This document shows, piece after piece, positions 35,840 to 43,696 of a stretch of DNA of 64,000 bases. The notes beneath the pieces are model-generated. The model was given only the letters and a program-made list of their open reading frames with translations. It was not told the DNA's origin and did no database searches. The first letter of the stretch is position 1; each line of letters opens with the position of its first letter. Made by a program: the position numbers and the translations under genes. This DNA is from Deinococcus betulae (GTDB lineage: Bacteria > Deinococcota > Deinococci > Deinococcales > Deinococcaceae): the NCBI RefSeq assembly GCF_020166395.1, contig NZ_JAIQXU010000016.1, positions 55,335-119,334 of the forward strand. The letters are read 5' to 3'.

Positions 35840-36883
35840 TCAGCCTCCGGGGGCGCTGGTGCGCCGGGCAAGGGGGTGAAAGGCAGCGGGGAGACGGTCA
35901 ACCACGCGGTGCACCAGGTGCGCGGCCAGCAGGCTCAGCGGCACGCCGATCAGCCCAGCGGCCGTGACCCCGAAGACCGGCCACAGCAGCCAGACGGCGG
36001 CCACGAGGACGGGGAGATGGGTGGCGTACAGCGCGAAGCTGCGCGCGCCCAACCACTGGGCCCAGGGGGCCAGCAGCACGCGCGGCCGCAGGCCCTGAAC
36101 CGCCAGCAGCACGCCGGCCGCGCCCAGCCCTGAGACCCAGCGGTAGAGGTGTTCGTCGGTGGGCACCAGCAGGCGAGACAGCAACACCAGCAGGCCCAGC
36201 ACGCCCACCCACAGCAGCCGGCGGCGCGGCAGCGTCAGGGGGTGCAGCGCGAGGCACACCCCCAGCACGAACAGGGGCAGGAGTTGGGCCGGCCAGAACA
36301 GCAGCAGTCCGGCCCCCAGGCTCAGGGGCAGACTCAAGGGGAGCAGGGGCCAGCCGATCCGCTGGACCAGCACCACCACGCCGGGCAGCAGCACGCTGGC
36401 GTAGAGCTCGACGGCCAGGCTCCACAGAGGCGCATTCACGCGCCCGGCCTCAAACCAGCCGCCCAGACCGAGGGTCAGCGTGCCGCGCCAGTCGGCGGCC
36501 GTCAGCGGCTCGGTCAGGGCGGGCAACAGGCCAAACGGCGCCAGGCCGTCCGGCAAGGCCTGGGCCAGTGGCCGGGCGATCAGGAGGCCCAGGGCGGCAC
36601 CCAGCAGGCCGAGGGGTGCTAGGCGCCGCAGCCGGGCCAGCAGGTACGGCCAGACGGCGGGGCGGCGCTGGAGGCTCAGGGCGACCACCCAGCCGCTCAG
36701 CACGAAAAAGGTGTCGACGGCGGGGGCCCCGAGCGACCATCCGGCGGCCTGCACCGGCGTGGGCGCGGGCCCACCACTCCAGGGGAAGAAGGTCAGCGCC
36801 ACGACGTGGCTGAAAACCACCGCGAGGGCGAGGAGCCCCCGGAGGCCGTCGAAGGCGGGAATCCGGGACGACAGCGTGGACAT
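35840..36883 (-). CDS. Acyltransferase family 3 (OafA/YrhL-like) membrane protein
   Basis: 347 residues with about ten membrane segments. The family signature at the start (FDGLRGLLALAVVFSH, with the catalytic-type His and Arg) and FFVLSGWVV (about 60) are present. Such enzymes move acyl groups onto surface polysaccharides or antibiotics. A paralogue lies at 48905. A 16-base direct repeat overlaps its 3' end and recurs just upstream of its start. Confidence 0.88.
   Translation of the reverse strand: MSTLSSRIPAFDGLRGLLALAVVFSHVVALTFFPWSGGPAPTPVQAAGWSLGAPAVDTFFVLSGWVVALSLQRRPAVWPYLLARLRRLAPLGLLGAALGLLIARPLAQALPDGLAPFGLLPALTEPLTAADWRGTLTLGLGGWFEAGRVNAPLWSLAVELYASVLLPGVVVLVQRIGWPLLPLSLPLSLGAGLLLFWPAQLLPLFVLGVCLALHPLTLPRRRLLWVGVLGLLVLLSRLLVPTDEHLYRWVSGLGAAGVLLAVQGLRPRVLLAPWAQWLGARSFALYATHLPVLVAAVWLLWPVFGVTAAGLIGVPLSLLAAHLVHRVVDRLPAAFHPLARRTSAPGG
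35849..35876 (+). repeat. GGGGCGCTGGTGCGCC repeat, copy 2
   Basis: This copy lies inside the last codons of the acyltransferase gene, reading as ARRTSAPGG on the minus strand. It matches copies at 29632 and 36891, including the CAAGGGGG flank. Confidence 0.75.
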
Positions 36884-36890
36884 GCCGCAC

Positions 36891-36923
36891 GGTCCTGGGG
36901 CGCTGGTGCGCCTGACAAGAGGG
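36891..36923 (+). repeat. GGGGCGCTGGTGCGCC repeat, copy 3
   Basis: This copy lies a few bases upstream of the acyltransferase start, in direct orientation with copy 2 about 1.04 kb away. The two copies therefore bracket the gene. The GGTCCTG prefix is shared with copy 1. Confidence 0.75.
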
Positions 36924-36925
36924 CG

Positions 36926-37210
36926 TCATACGGGCCGGCCCTGATGGTCGCGCAGCTGCAGGATATGGGCGCGGGTACTCGCGGCGCGGCGCAGCACCCG
37001 GCCGTGCAGGGGCGCGCCGGACAGGGCCCCTTCGATCCGTTCCCGGTCGGTGCGCCCTGGCGCCTGAACCGTCACCTCATGCCCGCCGGCGCGCAGGGTC
37101 ACCGTCTCCCCCACCACGTCCGCTTCGAGGGCCTTGCTGCGGTACCGGCGTCCTGGGCCACTGGGCCGGGGGACCAGCGGGAGGCCAGCCCCTGGACGCA
37201 GCCGGCTCAC
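36926..37210 (-). CDS. Hypothetical basic protein
   Basis: 94 residues from GTG 37210, overlapping the upstream stop (GTGA). The N-terminus is basic (RPSGPGRRYRSK), followed by a small beta-rich domain (GETVTLRAGGHEVTVQ). It is not recognised. Confidence 0.58.
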   Translation of the reverse strand: MSRLRPGAGLPLVPRPSGPGRRYRSKALEADVVGETVTLRAGGHEVTVQAPGRTDRERIEGALSGAPLHGRVLRRAASTRAHILQLRDHQGRPV

Positions 37211-37911
37211 GCGAGCACCTGCACGTCGGCGAAGTAGCTGCCGCGCAGGATGCCAGCCAGCTCGTCCCGAGTCTGGACGCGGGGGCCAGCGGTCGTCTCA
37301 ACCGTGACGTTGGGGCCGTCAAAGCTGAGGGTGTAGGTCGCGCCGGGGCGCCCCGCCAGGATCAGGGTGGCCTTGATCTGGCCGCTCAGCGCCAGCAGCT
37401 GGTCACTCGTGTGGGTCCAGAGGGTGCGGGCCTCGATCCCGTGCAGGCGGCGCAGGGTCGCGCGCAGCGCCAGGTCCACGTTGTGGGTGAGGTCGTCTGG
37501 GCCTTCCAGCAGTACGTGCTCGCCCTGCACCACCCGCGTGACGAGCGCCAGGCAGGCGTCATGCACGGCGGTCTTGGCGATGAACTGCTCGCGCAGCCAG
37601 TCAAGGTGCTCGTCCCCGCGCAGCTCGGTCGGGCACAGGGTCTCGACGTCGACCTCATGCATGAAGCTGGTGTGCACCAGGGCGCTCGTCCGCGCCAGAC
37701 CACCCGCGGCGCTGGGCGGCGGCGGCCCCGGTTCGGGCAGACTGACGGCCGGGGTCACAGGGGCAGCGGCAGGCGCAGGGCGAGCCACTGGCGACGGCAA
37801 GGCAGATGCGGGCGAGGCCGTCGACTGGGCGGCGGGGCCAGGCACGGGCGCAGTGCCAGCAGCGCGGGGACGGGGGGCCGAAGGCAGGCGGGGCGCAGTG
37901 GAAGGAGACAT
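37207..37911 (-). CDS. Hypothetical protein with Pro/Ala-rich N-terminus
   Basis: 234 residues. Residues 1-70 are a Pro/Ala-rich linker, 80-165 are helical, and 170-234 form a beta-rich domain (TYTLSFDGPNVTVETT). It lies downstream of the PRTRC-like operon and is preceded by a perfect 8-bp hairpin (37923-37944) and palindrome copies. No family is recognised. Confidence 0.62.
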   Translation of the reverse strand: MSPSTAPRLPSAPRPRAAGTAPVPGPAAQSTASPASALPSPVARPAPAAAPVTPAVSLPEPGPPPPSAAGGLARTSALVHTSFMHEVDVETLCPTELRGDEHLDWLREQFIAKTAVHDACLALVTRVVQGEHVLLEGPDDLTHNVDLALRATLRRLHGIEARTLWTHTSDQLLALSGQIKATLILAGRPGATYTLSFDGPNVTVETTAGPRVQTRDELAGILRGSYFADVQVLA

Positions 37912-37922
37912 ACCCAGCTGTG

Positions 37923-37944
37923 GGCCGGACTTCCAGGTCCGGCC
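37923..37944 (-). promoter_or_regulatory. Hairpin upstream of the 234-residue protein
   Basis: GGCCGGAC-TTCCAG-GTCCGGCC is a perfect 8-bp stem placed 11 bases before the start codon on the minus strand. The placement matches the hairpin leaders of the 45-58 kb region, but it lacks their CACCC foot. Confidence 0.55.
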
Positions 37945-38022
37945 ACTCTGGTCAAGGTTCAGCAGGGGCCCGTGGGCGTGCGGCCGACGGGGGCTGGTCT
38001 AGACGCCGATGACTCTTTTATT

Positions 38023-38049
38023 CCGCTGGACTACCGGGTAGTCCAGCGG
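38023..38049. repeat. GGACTACC palindrome, copy 1
   Basis: A 27-bp palindrome, perfect except for the single central base, built on the shared core GGACTACCGGGTAGTCC. It lies between the PRTRC-like operon and the gene starting at 37911. Confidence 0.9.
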
Positions 38050-38105
38050 GCAAGGCAGCGTGGATACGCAGCTTCCCCCTCTGTCTCAAGAGGATCTGGG
38101 TGGCC

Positions 38106-38123
38106 TGGACTACCCGGTAGTCA
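38106..38123. repeat. GGACTACC palindrome, copy 2
   Basis: Core GACTACCCGGTAGTC, 79 bases from copy 1 (centre to centre). The right outer arm has decayed (AAAG in place of CAG). It lies 42 bases beyond the end of the PRTRC-like operon. Confidence 0.85.
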
Positions 38124-38164
38124 AAGGGGCAACGACTGACGCTGTGATGCGTCTCAGTGGAAAG

Positions 38165-38446
38165 TCAGCGTCCAGGGTGTGGAACCCAGGGGGTCAGTTG
38201 CGCCACGACCGTCGCGCTGAATTCATCGTCACGGCCATAGACGAAGCCTGCGCCCGCCCGCAGCGCGTCACCGTTTTTGACGAACTGCCCATTCACGACC
38301 CGGAAGGTGCTGCCGTCGTCCAATTCCAGGGTGCCGTTGCCGTAATCGAGGATCTTGACTTCCAGAAGCTGCGTGCGGCCGATCAGGCGGGTGCCCGCCA
38401 CACGCTGGCGCTGAATCTGGAACCGGGCGGTGCGCAGGCCGGTCAC
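38165..38446 (-). CDS. Small beta-rich protein of the PRTRC-like operon
   Basis: 93 residues from GTG 38446, overlapping the E1-like gene stop by four bases (GTGA). The strand-rich sequence (LLEVKILDYGNGTLELDDG) suggests a small barrel. It is not recognised as one of the named PRTRC proteins, but the coupling implies a shared task. Confidence 0.6.
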   Translation of the reverse strand: MTGLRTARFQIQRQRVAGTRLIGRTQLLEVKILDYGNGTLELDDGSTFRVVNGQFVKNGDALRAGAGFVYGRDDEFSATVVAQLTPWVPHPGR

Positions 38447-39294
38447 GCCGCCGCCGCTTTGCGCGGTGTGGTGCGCCGTTTGGGGGTGACTTGGGGGGCC
38501 GCGGGTGTGGGCGGCGCCTCGGCGGGAATCAGACCCACAGGCGGCGCCGCGTACTCCGGCACCATGCCGGCCTCAATGGGCTTGGGCAGGGTGTACCCGT
38601 CGTGGGCGTTGATGATCACGCCCCGGTGGCTCAGTTCGCCGTTCCGGAGCAGTCGCCACAGCAGTCCAGCCGCCTTCACCGCCACTTCCCGGTTCACCAT
38701 CAGGTCCTGGCGGGTCAGGGCTTCTAAGGCGCTGCAACTCGGCGCGTCCAGGTCGTCGTGGGCCAGCTGCTCGGCGTACTCCACCAGGGGACTGGGCAGA
38801 TGTGGCGCTTTGCTCTTCGGTTCACTCAGCAGCACCTGACCGGTTGAGCGGGTGTTGCCGGTGTCGATCCAGTATCCCTTGCCCGCGCGCCCGAAGGCTG
38901 CGCCAATCTGGCGGCGCGCCGCGTTCTGGTCCGTGCAGGTGAACAGGACCTGCGGGGTGGCCGCGCTGTAATCACTGCGGGCCACCAACTCACCGCCCGT
39001 GAAGGCGACGGGCCGGGCGACCCACCCTGTGCCGCACGCGAAGTTCACCCGCGACACCAGGGTGACCGCCTTGTTGCGGCCGATGTCCTGGCGGTGGTAG
39101 TTCTGGCGCAGCACGTTGGTTTCGCTCACCTCATCCGGATCGTACACGGTGACCATCAGCCCCTTACCGCCCAGCGCCTGAATGCACTTGTGCAGTTCGG
39201 TGAGCAGCACCACCAGGTGAGAGCCGGTGCCGCCTGCCCCCACGACCGTGACGTGCAGCAGCGCAAAGGGATCGAATTTCAGGTGATGCTTCAC
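38443..39294 (-). CDS. PRTRC-type ThiF/E1-like protein
   Basis: 283 residues with an E1/ThiF adenylation fold: VVGAGGTGSH (16-25) binds ATP, DPDEVSETNVLRQ (about 51-63) is the typical following strand and loop, and a conserved Cys sits in APSCSALEAL. A basic Pro/Ala/Lys tail ends the protein. E1-like proteins of the plasmid-borne PRTRC cassette have this layout. It starts at GTG 39294, overlapping the upstream gene (GTGA). Its substrate is unknown. Confidence 0.85.
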   Translation of the reverse strand: MKHHLKFDPFALLHVTVVGAGGTGSHLVVLLTELHKCIQALGGKGLMVTVYDPDEVSETNVLRQNYHRQDIGRNKAVTLVSRVNFACGTGWVARPVAFTGGELVARSDYSAATPQVLFTCTDQNAARRQIGAAFGRAGKGYWIDTGNTRSTGQVLLSEPKSKAPHLPSPLVEYAEQLAHDDLDAPSCSALEALTRQDLMVNREVAVKAAGLLWRLLRNGELSHRGVIINAHDGYTLPKPIEAGMVPEYAAPPVGLIPAEAPPTPAAPQVTPKRRTTPRKAAAA

Positions 39295-40034
39295 CGGCGC
39301 CCGCCTTTGGTCAGGGCCGCCGCGAGCGTCTTGGTGGTCGGTTCCGGCAGCAGTTGGTCGGGCGGGAAGTGCCCCAGGTCAGCCGCTGAGCGCCACAGCT
39401 CGGCGTGGGTCCCTGTGCGCCAGGTCATGGTGTTGGCCCCGTTGAAGTGGCTCTCGAAAAAGCACCGGGTGTGGGCGTGCGGATCGGCGGGATTAAAGGT
39501 GGCGGGGAGCGTCACGCTGCCCATGCACAGCAGGCCTTCGCCGAACATGTTGAGGTACGGCGCCCGGAAGAGGGGTGTCGCCGTCGTCGGCCGGACGTTT
39601 TCCATCAGGGCGAAGACCCACAGAATGTGGCCGCGCACGATCATCAGCAGGGGCGGCTGGGGGAACGTGTGGCCGCTCATCGCATTGAGGTCGGTGTTGA
39701 CCGTGCTGCGGAAGAACAGCAGTTGAGGCCCAGCCGGCACCCACCACACACTCTGGGTGGCGGTGTGCTGAAGGACGTGCTCGTGAAGCAGGGCGTCACT
39801 GTGCACGTCCAGCAGGCCGCGCAGGGTGTTCAGGTCCTCGGCCGTGCCAGGGCGGGCGGCGCCAACCTCGAATTGACCCTGACCTGTGGGCACGCAGTCG
39901 TGCTTGTACACGTGCGCCTGGCCCTGCGGGTCAGTGTAAAAGCCCAGCAGCAACTGGGGGGTGAGGCTCACGGTGAACTGCGCGAGGACATCCAGCGGGG
40001 CGGTATCAGTGGGGGTGGACGTGGAAGCAGTCAT
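39291..40034 (-). CDS. PRTRC protein B-like (E2-like fold) protein
   Basis: 247 residues. The C-terminal half matches the PRTRC protein B pattern: PPLLMIVRGHILWVFAL, RPTTATPLFRAPYLN, then GLLCMGSVTLP with a Cys where E2-like enzymes carry theirs. A role as partner of the adjacent E1-like protein is expected from this family. It starts at ATG 40034, 12 bases after a 10-bp hairpin (40046-40075). Confidence 0.8.
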   Translation of the reverse strand: MTASTSTPTDTAPLDVLAQFTVSLTPQLLLGFYTDPQGQAHVYKHDCVPTGQGQFEVGAARPGTAEDLNTLRGLLDVHSDALLHEHVLQHTATQSVWWVPAGPQLLFFRSTVNTDLNAMSGHTFPQPPLLMIVRGHILWVFALMENVRPTTATPLFRAPYLNMFGEGLLCMGSVTLPATFNPADPHAHTRCFFESHFNGANTMTWRTGTHAELWRSAADLGHFPPDQLLPEPTTKTLAAALTKGGRR

Positions 40035-40045
40035 GCCGGCGTCTG

Positions 40046-40075
40046 GGCCGGGGGGCGCCCCGCGTCCCCCCGGCC
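40046..40075 (-). promoter_or_regulatory. Hairpin upstream of the PRTRC B-like gene
   Basis: GGCCGGGGGG and CCCCCCGGCC form a perfect 10-bp stem with a 10-base loop, ending 11 bases before the ATG. It occupies most of the 48-base gap from the upstream gene, as the leader hairpins at 45-58 kb do. Confidence 0.6.
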
Positions 40076-40082
40076 ACTCGGG

Positions 40083-40880
40083 TCACGGAGACCGCAGGAG
40101 CCTCACCACATCGCCGACAAGGGTCTGGTGACGCCGCCAGACCCGCTGGTAGGCGCGGGCCCGGCCCGCGTGCCGGGTGTTGAGCACCGCGAAGGTGCCG
40201 TCGTGGTGCCGCCAGGTCTGGGTGAGGTGTTCCAGCAGCTCGTTGGTGAGGGTGGGCGCGTCCTCGCCGTCGCCGGGCCAGTACTGCAGGTGCAGGGCGG
40301 GGTAAGGCGCCGTGATCGGCGTCACCCCTTCGGGTGGCCGGTCGGCCAGCGCCTCCCTGAGCGCGGCGGCCAGGTCAGGCCACTGATAGGCCAGAACGGC
40401 GCAGGGAAGAGGGTCACGCACCGGCCAGGGCGAGTCGGTCAGCCAGCGGCCCCAGCTGAGCCGGGGCGAGGCGGTGGTCACGTACCCTTCATGGTGAATG
40501 GCGACTTCGGTGAAGCGCGCCCGCGCCCGGCGGTGCTCGGGATGCCGGATCCGGAACAGGGTGCGCCGGCCCTGAGGGGACTGCCGGTACAGGACCGGAA
40601 TCAGGGCGGCGGCCCACTGGGGGGTGGCGAGCAGGCAGGTGAGGGAGAAGGCGGCGTGGAGTTCCTGCAAAGTCCAGGCGGCCAGACCAGGCGACAGGGC
40701 GTGCAGGCGACGCACTGCGCGCGTTAGGTTGAGTTCGATGGGCTCCGTGGTGAGGGCGGCCACCACCCCATCGTCACGCTGGGGGTGTAGGGCGGTGAAG
40801 GGGGCCTGACAGGTGTAGCCGTCCCAGGCGCGCGCCCTCAGGGCGGCCGAAGGGCCGGGGAGACGTGAATTGGCACGCAT
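40083..40880 (-). CDS. Hypothetical protein of the PRTRC-like operon
   Basis: 265 residues from ATG 40880. A helical, Trp- and Arg-rich soluble protein (LTRAVRRLHALSPGLAAW). It is upstream of the B-like gene and may be the counterpart of a PRTRC component such as protein F, but I see no decisive motif. A palindrome copy lies 78 bases upstream. Confidence 0.6.
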   Translation of the reverse strand: MRANSRLPGPSAALRARAWDGYTCQAPFTALHPQRDDGVVAALTTEPIELNLTRAVRRLHALSPGLAAWTLQELHAAFSLTCLLATPQWAAALIPVLYRQSPQGRRTLFRIRHPEHRRARARFTEVAIHHEGYVTTASPRLSWGRWLTDSPWPVRDPLPCAVLAYQWPDLAAALREALADRPPEGVTPITAPYPALHLQYWPGDGEDAPTLTNELLEHLTQTWRHHDGTFAVLNTRHAGRARAYQRVWRRHQTLVGDVVRLLRSP

Positions 40881-40957
40881 GACGGGCGGCAGGGGACCTT
40901 GCAACATGCTGGGCGCTGGGCCGATCCCAGATCGGCCAGTTGGGGGCGGTCCAACAC

Positions 40958-40976
40958 TGGACTACCCGGTAGTCCA
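40958..40976. repeat. GGACTACC palindrome, copy 3
   Basis: Core GGACTACCCGGTAGTCC flanked by T and A, 78 bases upstream of the first gene of the PRTRC-like operon, where an operator would be expected. Confidence 0.9.
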
Positions 40977-41097
40977 ACCCAATTTGAAACGCGGGTGTCA
41001 TGAACAATTGAGCCGTTGGGTCCGTACACTCAGTAACTTCAGCGGCGTCTTCATCAAGGTAGAACACTGACACCCACGGCGCAGCCTAACGTCAGGT

Positions 41098-41394
41098 ATG
41101 AACACCCTGAACGCCGTGGCCTTGGGATCTATCGACCTCTATCAGCGCTGGCTCTCGCCTCTCAAAGGATTCCGCTGTGCGCACGCTGCACTGTTCGGAG
41201 GAGAGTCCTGTTCAGCGGCGGTGCGGCGGGTGGTCAGTGAACAGGGCTTAGTGGGCGGCCGCGCGGCCATCGCGGCGCGGTTCGGGACCTGCCGGCAGGC
41301 TTATGGCCACCTGGCCGCTGCCCGGCCAACAGGCGGACGGGTTCAGGGCGTGTGTTGCTGCGGCCCCGTGCCTATTCCATTCCGGTGTGGCTAG
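41098..41394 (+). CDS. yidD: YidD-family membrane protein insertion factor
   Basis: 98 residues with the YidD signature: YQRWLSPLKGFRCAHA (15-30), a CSAA segment, GLVGGR and RFGTCRQAYG. YidD assists YidC-dependent membrane insertion and usually lies in the rpmH-rnpA-yidC region. Here it stands alone among plasmid-type genes. The C-terminus is Cys-rich (GVCCCGPVP). It is probably a mobile extra copy. Confidence 0.85.
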   Translation: MNTLNAVALGSIDLYQRWLSPLKGFRCAHAALFGGESCSAAVRRVVSEQGLVGGRAAIAARFGTCRQAYGHLAAARPTGGRVQGVCCCGPVPIPFRCG

Positions 41395-41535
41395 TGGTTT
41401 AGGGAAAAACGGCGTGAACGCTTGTGCCAGGGCCTGTCCTTCACCCTGATGGCTGGCGACTTCTCCACAAGGCCACCGGGCGGAGGATGACGGCGATTAG
41501 AGTGTGAGATTGGCACAGACGGTGCAGCCAGGGGC

Positions 41536-41554
41536 TGGACTACCGGGTAGTCCA
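41536..41554. repeat. GGACTACC palindrome, copy 4
   Basis: Core GGACTACCGGGTAGTCC with T and A flanks, between yidD and the 3' end of the next minus-strand gene. Confidence 0.9.
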
Positions 41555-41615
41555 AACCGAATGCGGAGCCAGTGCCCTCAGGCGGATGAAACGTCCCCTG
41601 CCCTATGGCTCTGCT

Positions 41616-42332
41616 CTAGAGGCCTGGACTACCGGGTAGTCCAGAGACCCAGTCGTCTCCAGTTGAGAGTAAAACCAGGTCGTGCAGGGCACGCCGGCAC
41701 AGCGACACGACGCGGGGGGTGACGCGCTCCGCGTGCCGGTACAGGGCGCGCTCAGTGCGGTCAGAGAGGAGATAGACCGCCAGCGGATGCGGGTCTTCAC
41801 CCATGATGTGCAGCATCTGCTGGTACTCTCCGATCAGTTCGTCCACAGCCGCCTGCTCCTCAGGGGTCGCAGCAGGCGAGAGCACCGCGAACGAGTGGTA
41901 ATGCTCGCTGTAGTCATCGCAGTAGTGGTCCCACCCTTCCAAGTGCACCTGCAAGGGCGCCGTTAAGGCCGCAATCTCGGCGATGCAGCGCTGCGCGCGC
42001 TGCTCCCGGCGGGTCAGCACCTGAGGCAGCGCCGCCGCGCGCTCCTGTTCATACAGAGCCCACAGCCGGTCAATGTGGTCGTTGGCCTCTTCACCTGCAC
42101 CCTCACGGCTCTCGCCCATAAAGAACAGTTGGTCACGCATGGTCTGGAGGGTGGCCACATGCAAGATGGGGGCACAGGCCTGCTGCAGCGCTTGGCCCAG
42201 AGCCAGGTACGCTTGCCGGCGGGCCTCTGGGAGAGGTCCAGCGTGATACACCGGCTGCGGCTGATTGAGCGGTGCGCGCACGACCGCCAGCAGTCGGCCC
42301 GCATCTTCAAACTGGTCAGTGGTGGCAGACAT
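41616..42332 (-). CDS. Hypothetical protein ending inside a palindrome
   Basis: 238 residues from ATG 42332. It is helical and acidic, with many Tyr, His and Asp around residues 125-150 (DHYCDDYSEHYHSF). It is not recognised. Its last codons (SGLPGSPGL) are read through palindrome copy 5, which suggests that the repeat inserted at, or replaced, the original C-terminus. Confidence 0.62.
   Translation of the reverse strand: MSATTDQFEDAGRLLAVVRAPLNQPQPVYHAGPLPEARRQAYLALGQALQQACAPILHVATLQTMRDQLFFMGESREGAGEEANDHIDRLWALYEQERAAALPQVLTRREQRAQRCIAEIAALTAPLQVHLEGWDHYCDDYSEHYHSFAVLSPAATPEEQAAVDELIGEYQQMLHIMGEDPHPLAVYLLSDRTERALYRHAERVTPRVVSLCRRALHDLVLLSTGDDWVSGLPGSPGL
41625..41645. repeat. GGACTACC palindrome, copy 5
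   Basis: A 21-bp palindrome around the core GGACTACCGGGTAGTCC, 90 bases from copy 4 (centre to centre). It lies within the 3' end of the gene at 41616-42332. Confidence 0.9.
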
Positions 42333-42418
42333 TGGAGGGACGCCTATTCGCAGGGCCGTTTTGAGCTGCCCAGGGGAACAGAGCCCCACGAACTGGAGCC
42401 CCAAAGTCGCGCGCAGCA

Positions 42419-43249
42419 TCAGGGGGCCACGTCCGCACCGGCAGCGAGCAGGGCGTCCCCAATGGCCAAGATCGCGAGACGAAGGTCGTCGGCCTGGCCG
42501 ATGAGCTGAAAGGTCGCGTCGCGGCCGGTAACCGTTCTCAGGTCGTAGGCGGCGGTAATCCCGAAGTCCCCCGTCTGCATGGCCAGGTGATAGCTGTCAT
42601 TGAGCGCGTCCCCGAGTGCGGCCGCCATATCAGGGTGGGGCGAAAAGCAGCAGCTGAACAGGGGCGGCACCCACAGACCCAGCCTCGGGTGACGCGCCGC
42701 GCAGTGGCGGTGGATCTTGAACGCGGCGGTTCGCCGGGCCAGCGCCTGTGTCAGCGACAGGGCGTGGGCCCAGGGGCCACCCAGGCGGGTGACCTGCGCC
42801 GCCGTCAAGGCCGACTGGGCCTGAGCGACTTCCTGGGACAGCAGTCAGGGATCACTACCCTCATAGCCCTCCGCCCGCGCCTGCTGAACCTGCCGCCGGG
42901 TCACCGTGACCTCAAGGTCATCTACGAGAAAGTAGGACAGCTCTGCCGCCGCGAGCTGCGCGGGCCACTGGTAATCCGGCGGGGTCGTGACTCGGGCCAG
43001 CGGGAAGGCGGCCTATGCCAGATCAAGGACGACCCGTAGCGCGGCGTGCCGGTCATGCTAGGGCAGGCGGATGAAGATGAGGGGAGAGCGTTCAGGGTCT
43101 TCTTGTGGGTGCACCGCGGCCAGGAGCGTCCCTTTGCAACCCTCCTGAACAAGCTCTGTCGTGATCGAGGGGTGAAGCGCCAGATGGGCCTGGAGACGGC
43201 CGCACAGCAGGACCAGGCCCTTTACCTTTAACCTTCCTAGGGGCAGCAC
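42419..43249 (-). pseudogene. Stop-interrupted gene of unknown function
   Basis: One reading frame runs from GTG 43249 to the stop at 42419 and reads as plausible protein throughout, but it contains three internal stops: TAG at about 43058, TAG near 43016 and TGA near 42845. The pieces include PPDYQWPAQLAAAELSYFLV and a 129-residue final part with GRDATFQLIGQADDLRLAI. No frameshift is needed to join them. It is most simply a gene killed by nonsense changes. The final part could still be expressed from TTG 42808. No family is recognised. Confidence 0.5.
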
Positions 43250-43411
43250 TGTTCCAGCAGCCTCAAGCAGGACCAGACCGCCTCAATCTATGACGCCTGC
43301 CGCACCAGCCGTGCACCCCCCCGAGCAGGTGACAGGTGCACACGAAGATAGGGCCCCCTGGGCCTTCAGACCCAGCGGGGCCCTGACGCGGCCGTGCGGG
43401 CCCCGGGGCGC

Positions 43412-43636
43412 TCAGATGGCTTTGACGATGCCGACGGGCGTCACGTCCAACACCTCAGGCAACGCCCGCACGCTGTCCACCCGTTCGGGGGGCACCGCCG
43501 CCGAAATCAGGTGAAAGCGGCGCAGGTGTTTGGCGTCAATCTGCTGCACCCCAGCCTCTTCCAGCTGCTGCAGCAGCGCTGGGGCCCCACGTTCCGCTTC
43601 CTGGGCGTCCAGTTTCAAGGAAATGTGCATCTGCAT
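43412..43636 (-). CDS. Small protein paired with a subtilase, inhibitor-like
   Basis: 74 residues from ATG 43636, with a strong AGGAGG site. The fold pattern (MHISLKL, HLISAAVPPERVDSVRAL, VLDVTPVGIV) resembles the beta-alpha-beta prodomain/I9 inhibitors of subtilases. It follows the subtilase gene by 60 bases on the same strand. A cognate inhibitor or chaperone is a reasonable inference, not shown. Confidence 0.55.
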   Translation of the reverse strand: MQMHISLKLDAQEAERGAPALLQQLEEAGVQQIDAKHLRRFHLISAAVPPERVDSVRALPEVLDVTPVGIVKAI

Positions 43637-43696
43637 GGCAAGAGGCCTCCTGGAGGCAGTGTACGCGCCCCCGCATTCTGTACTGTGAGCCGACTG

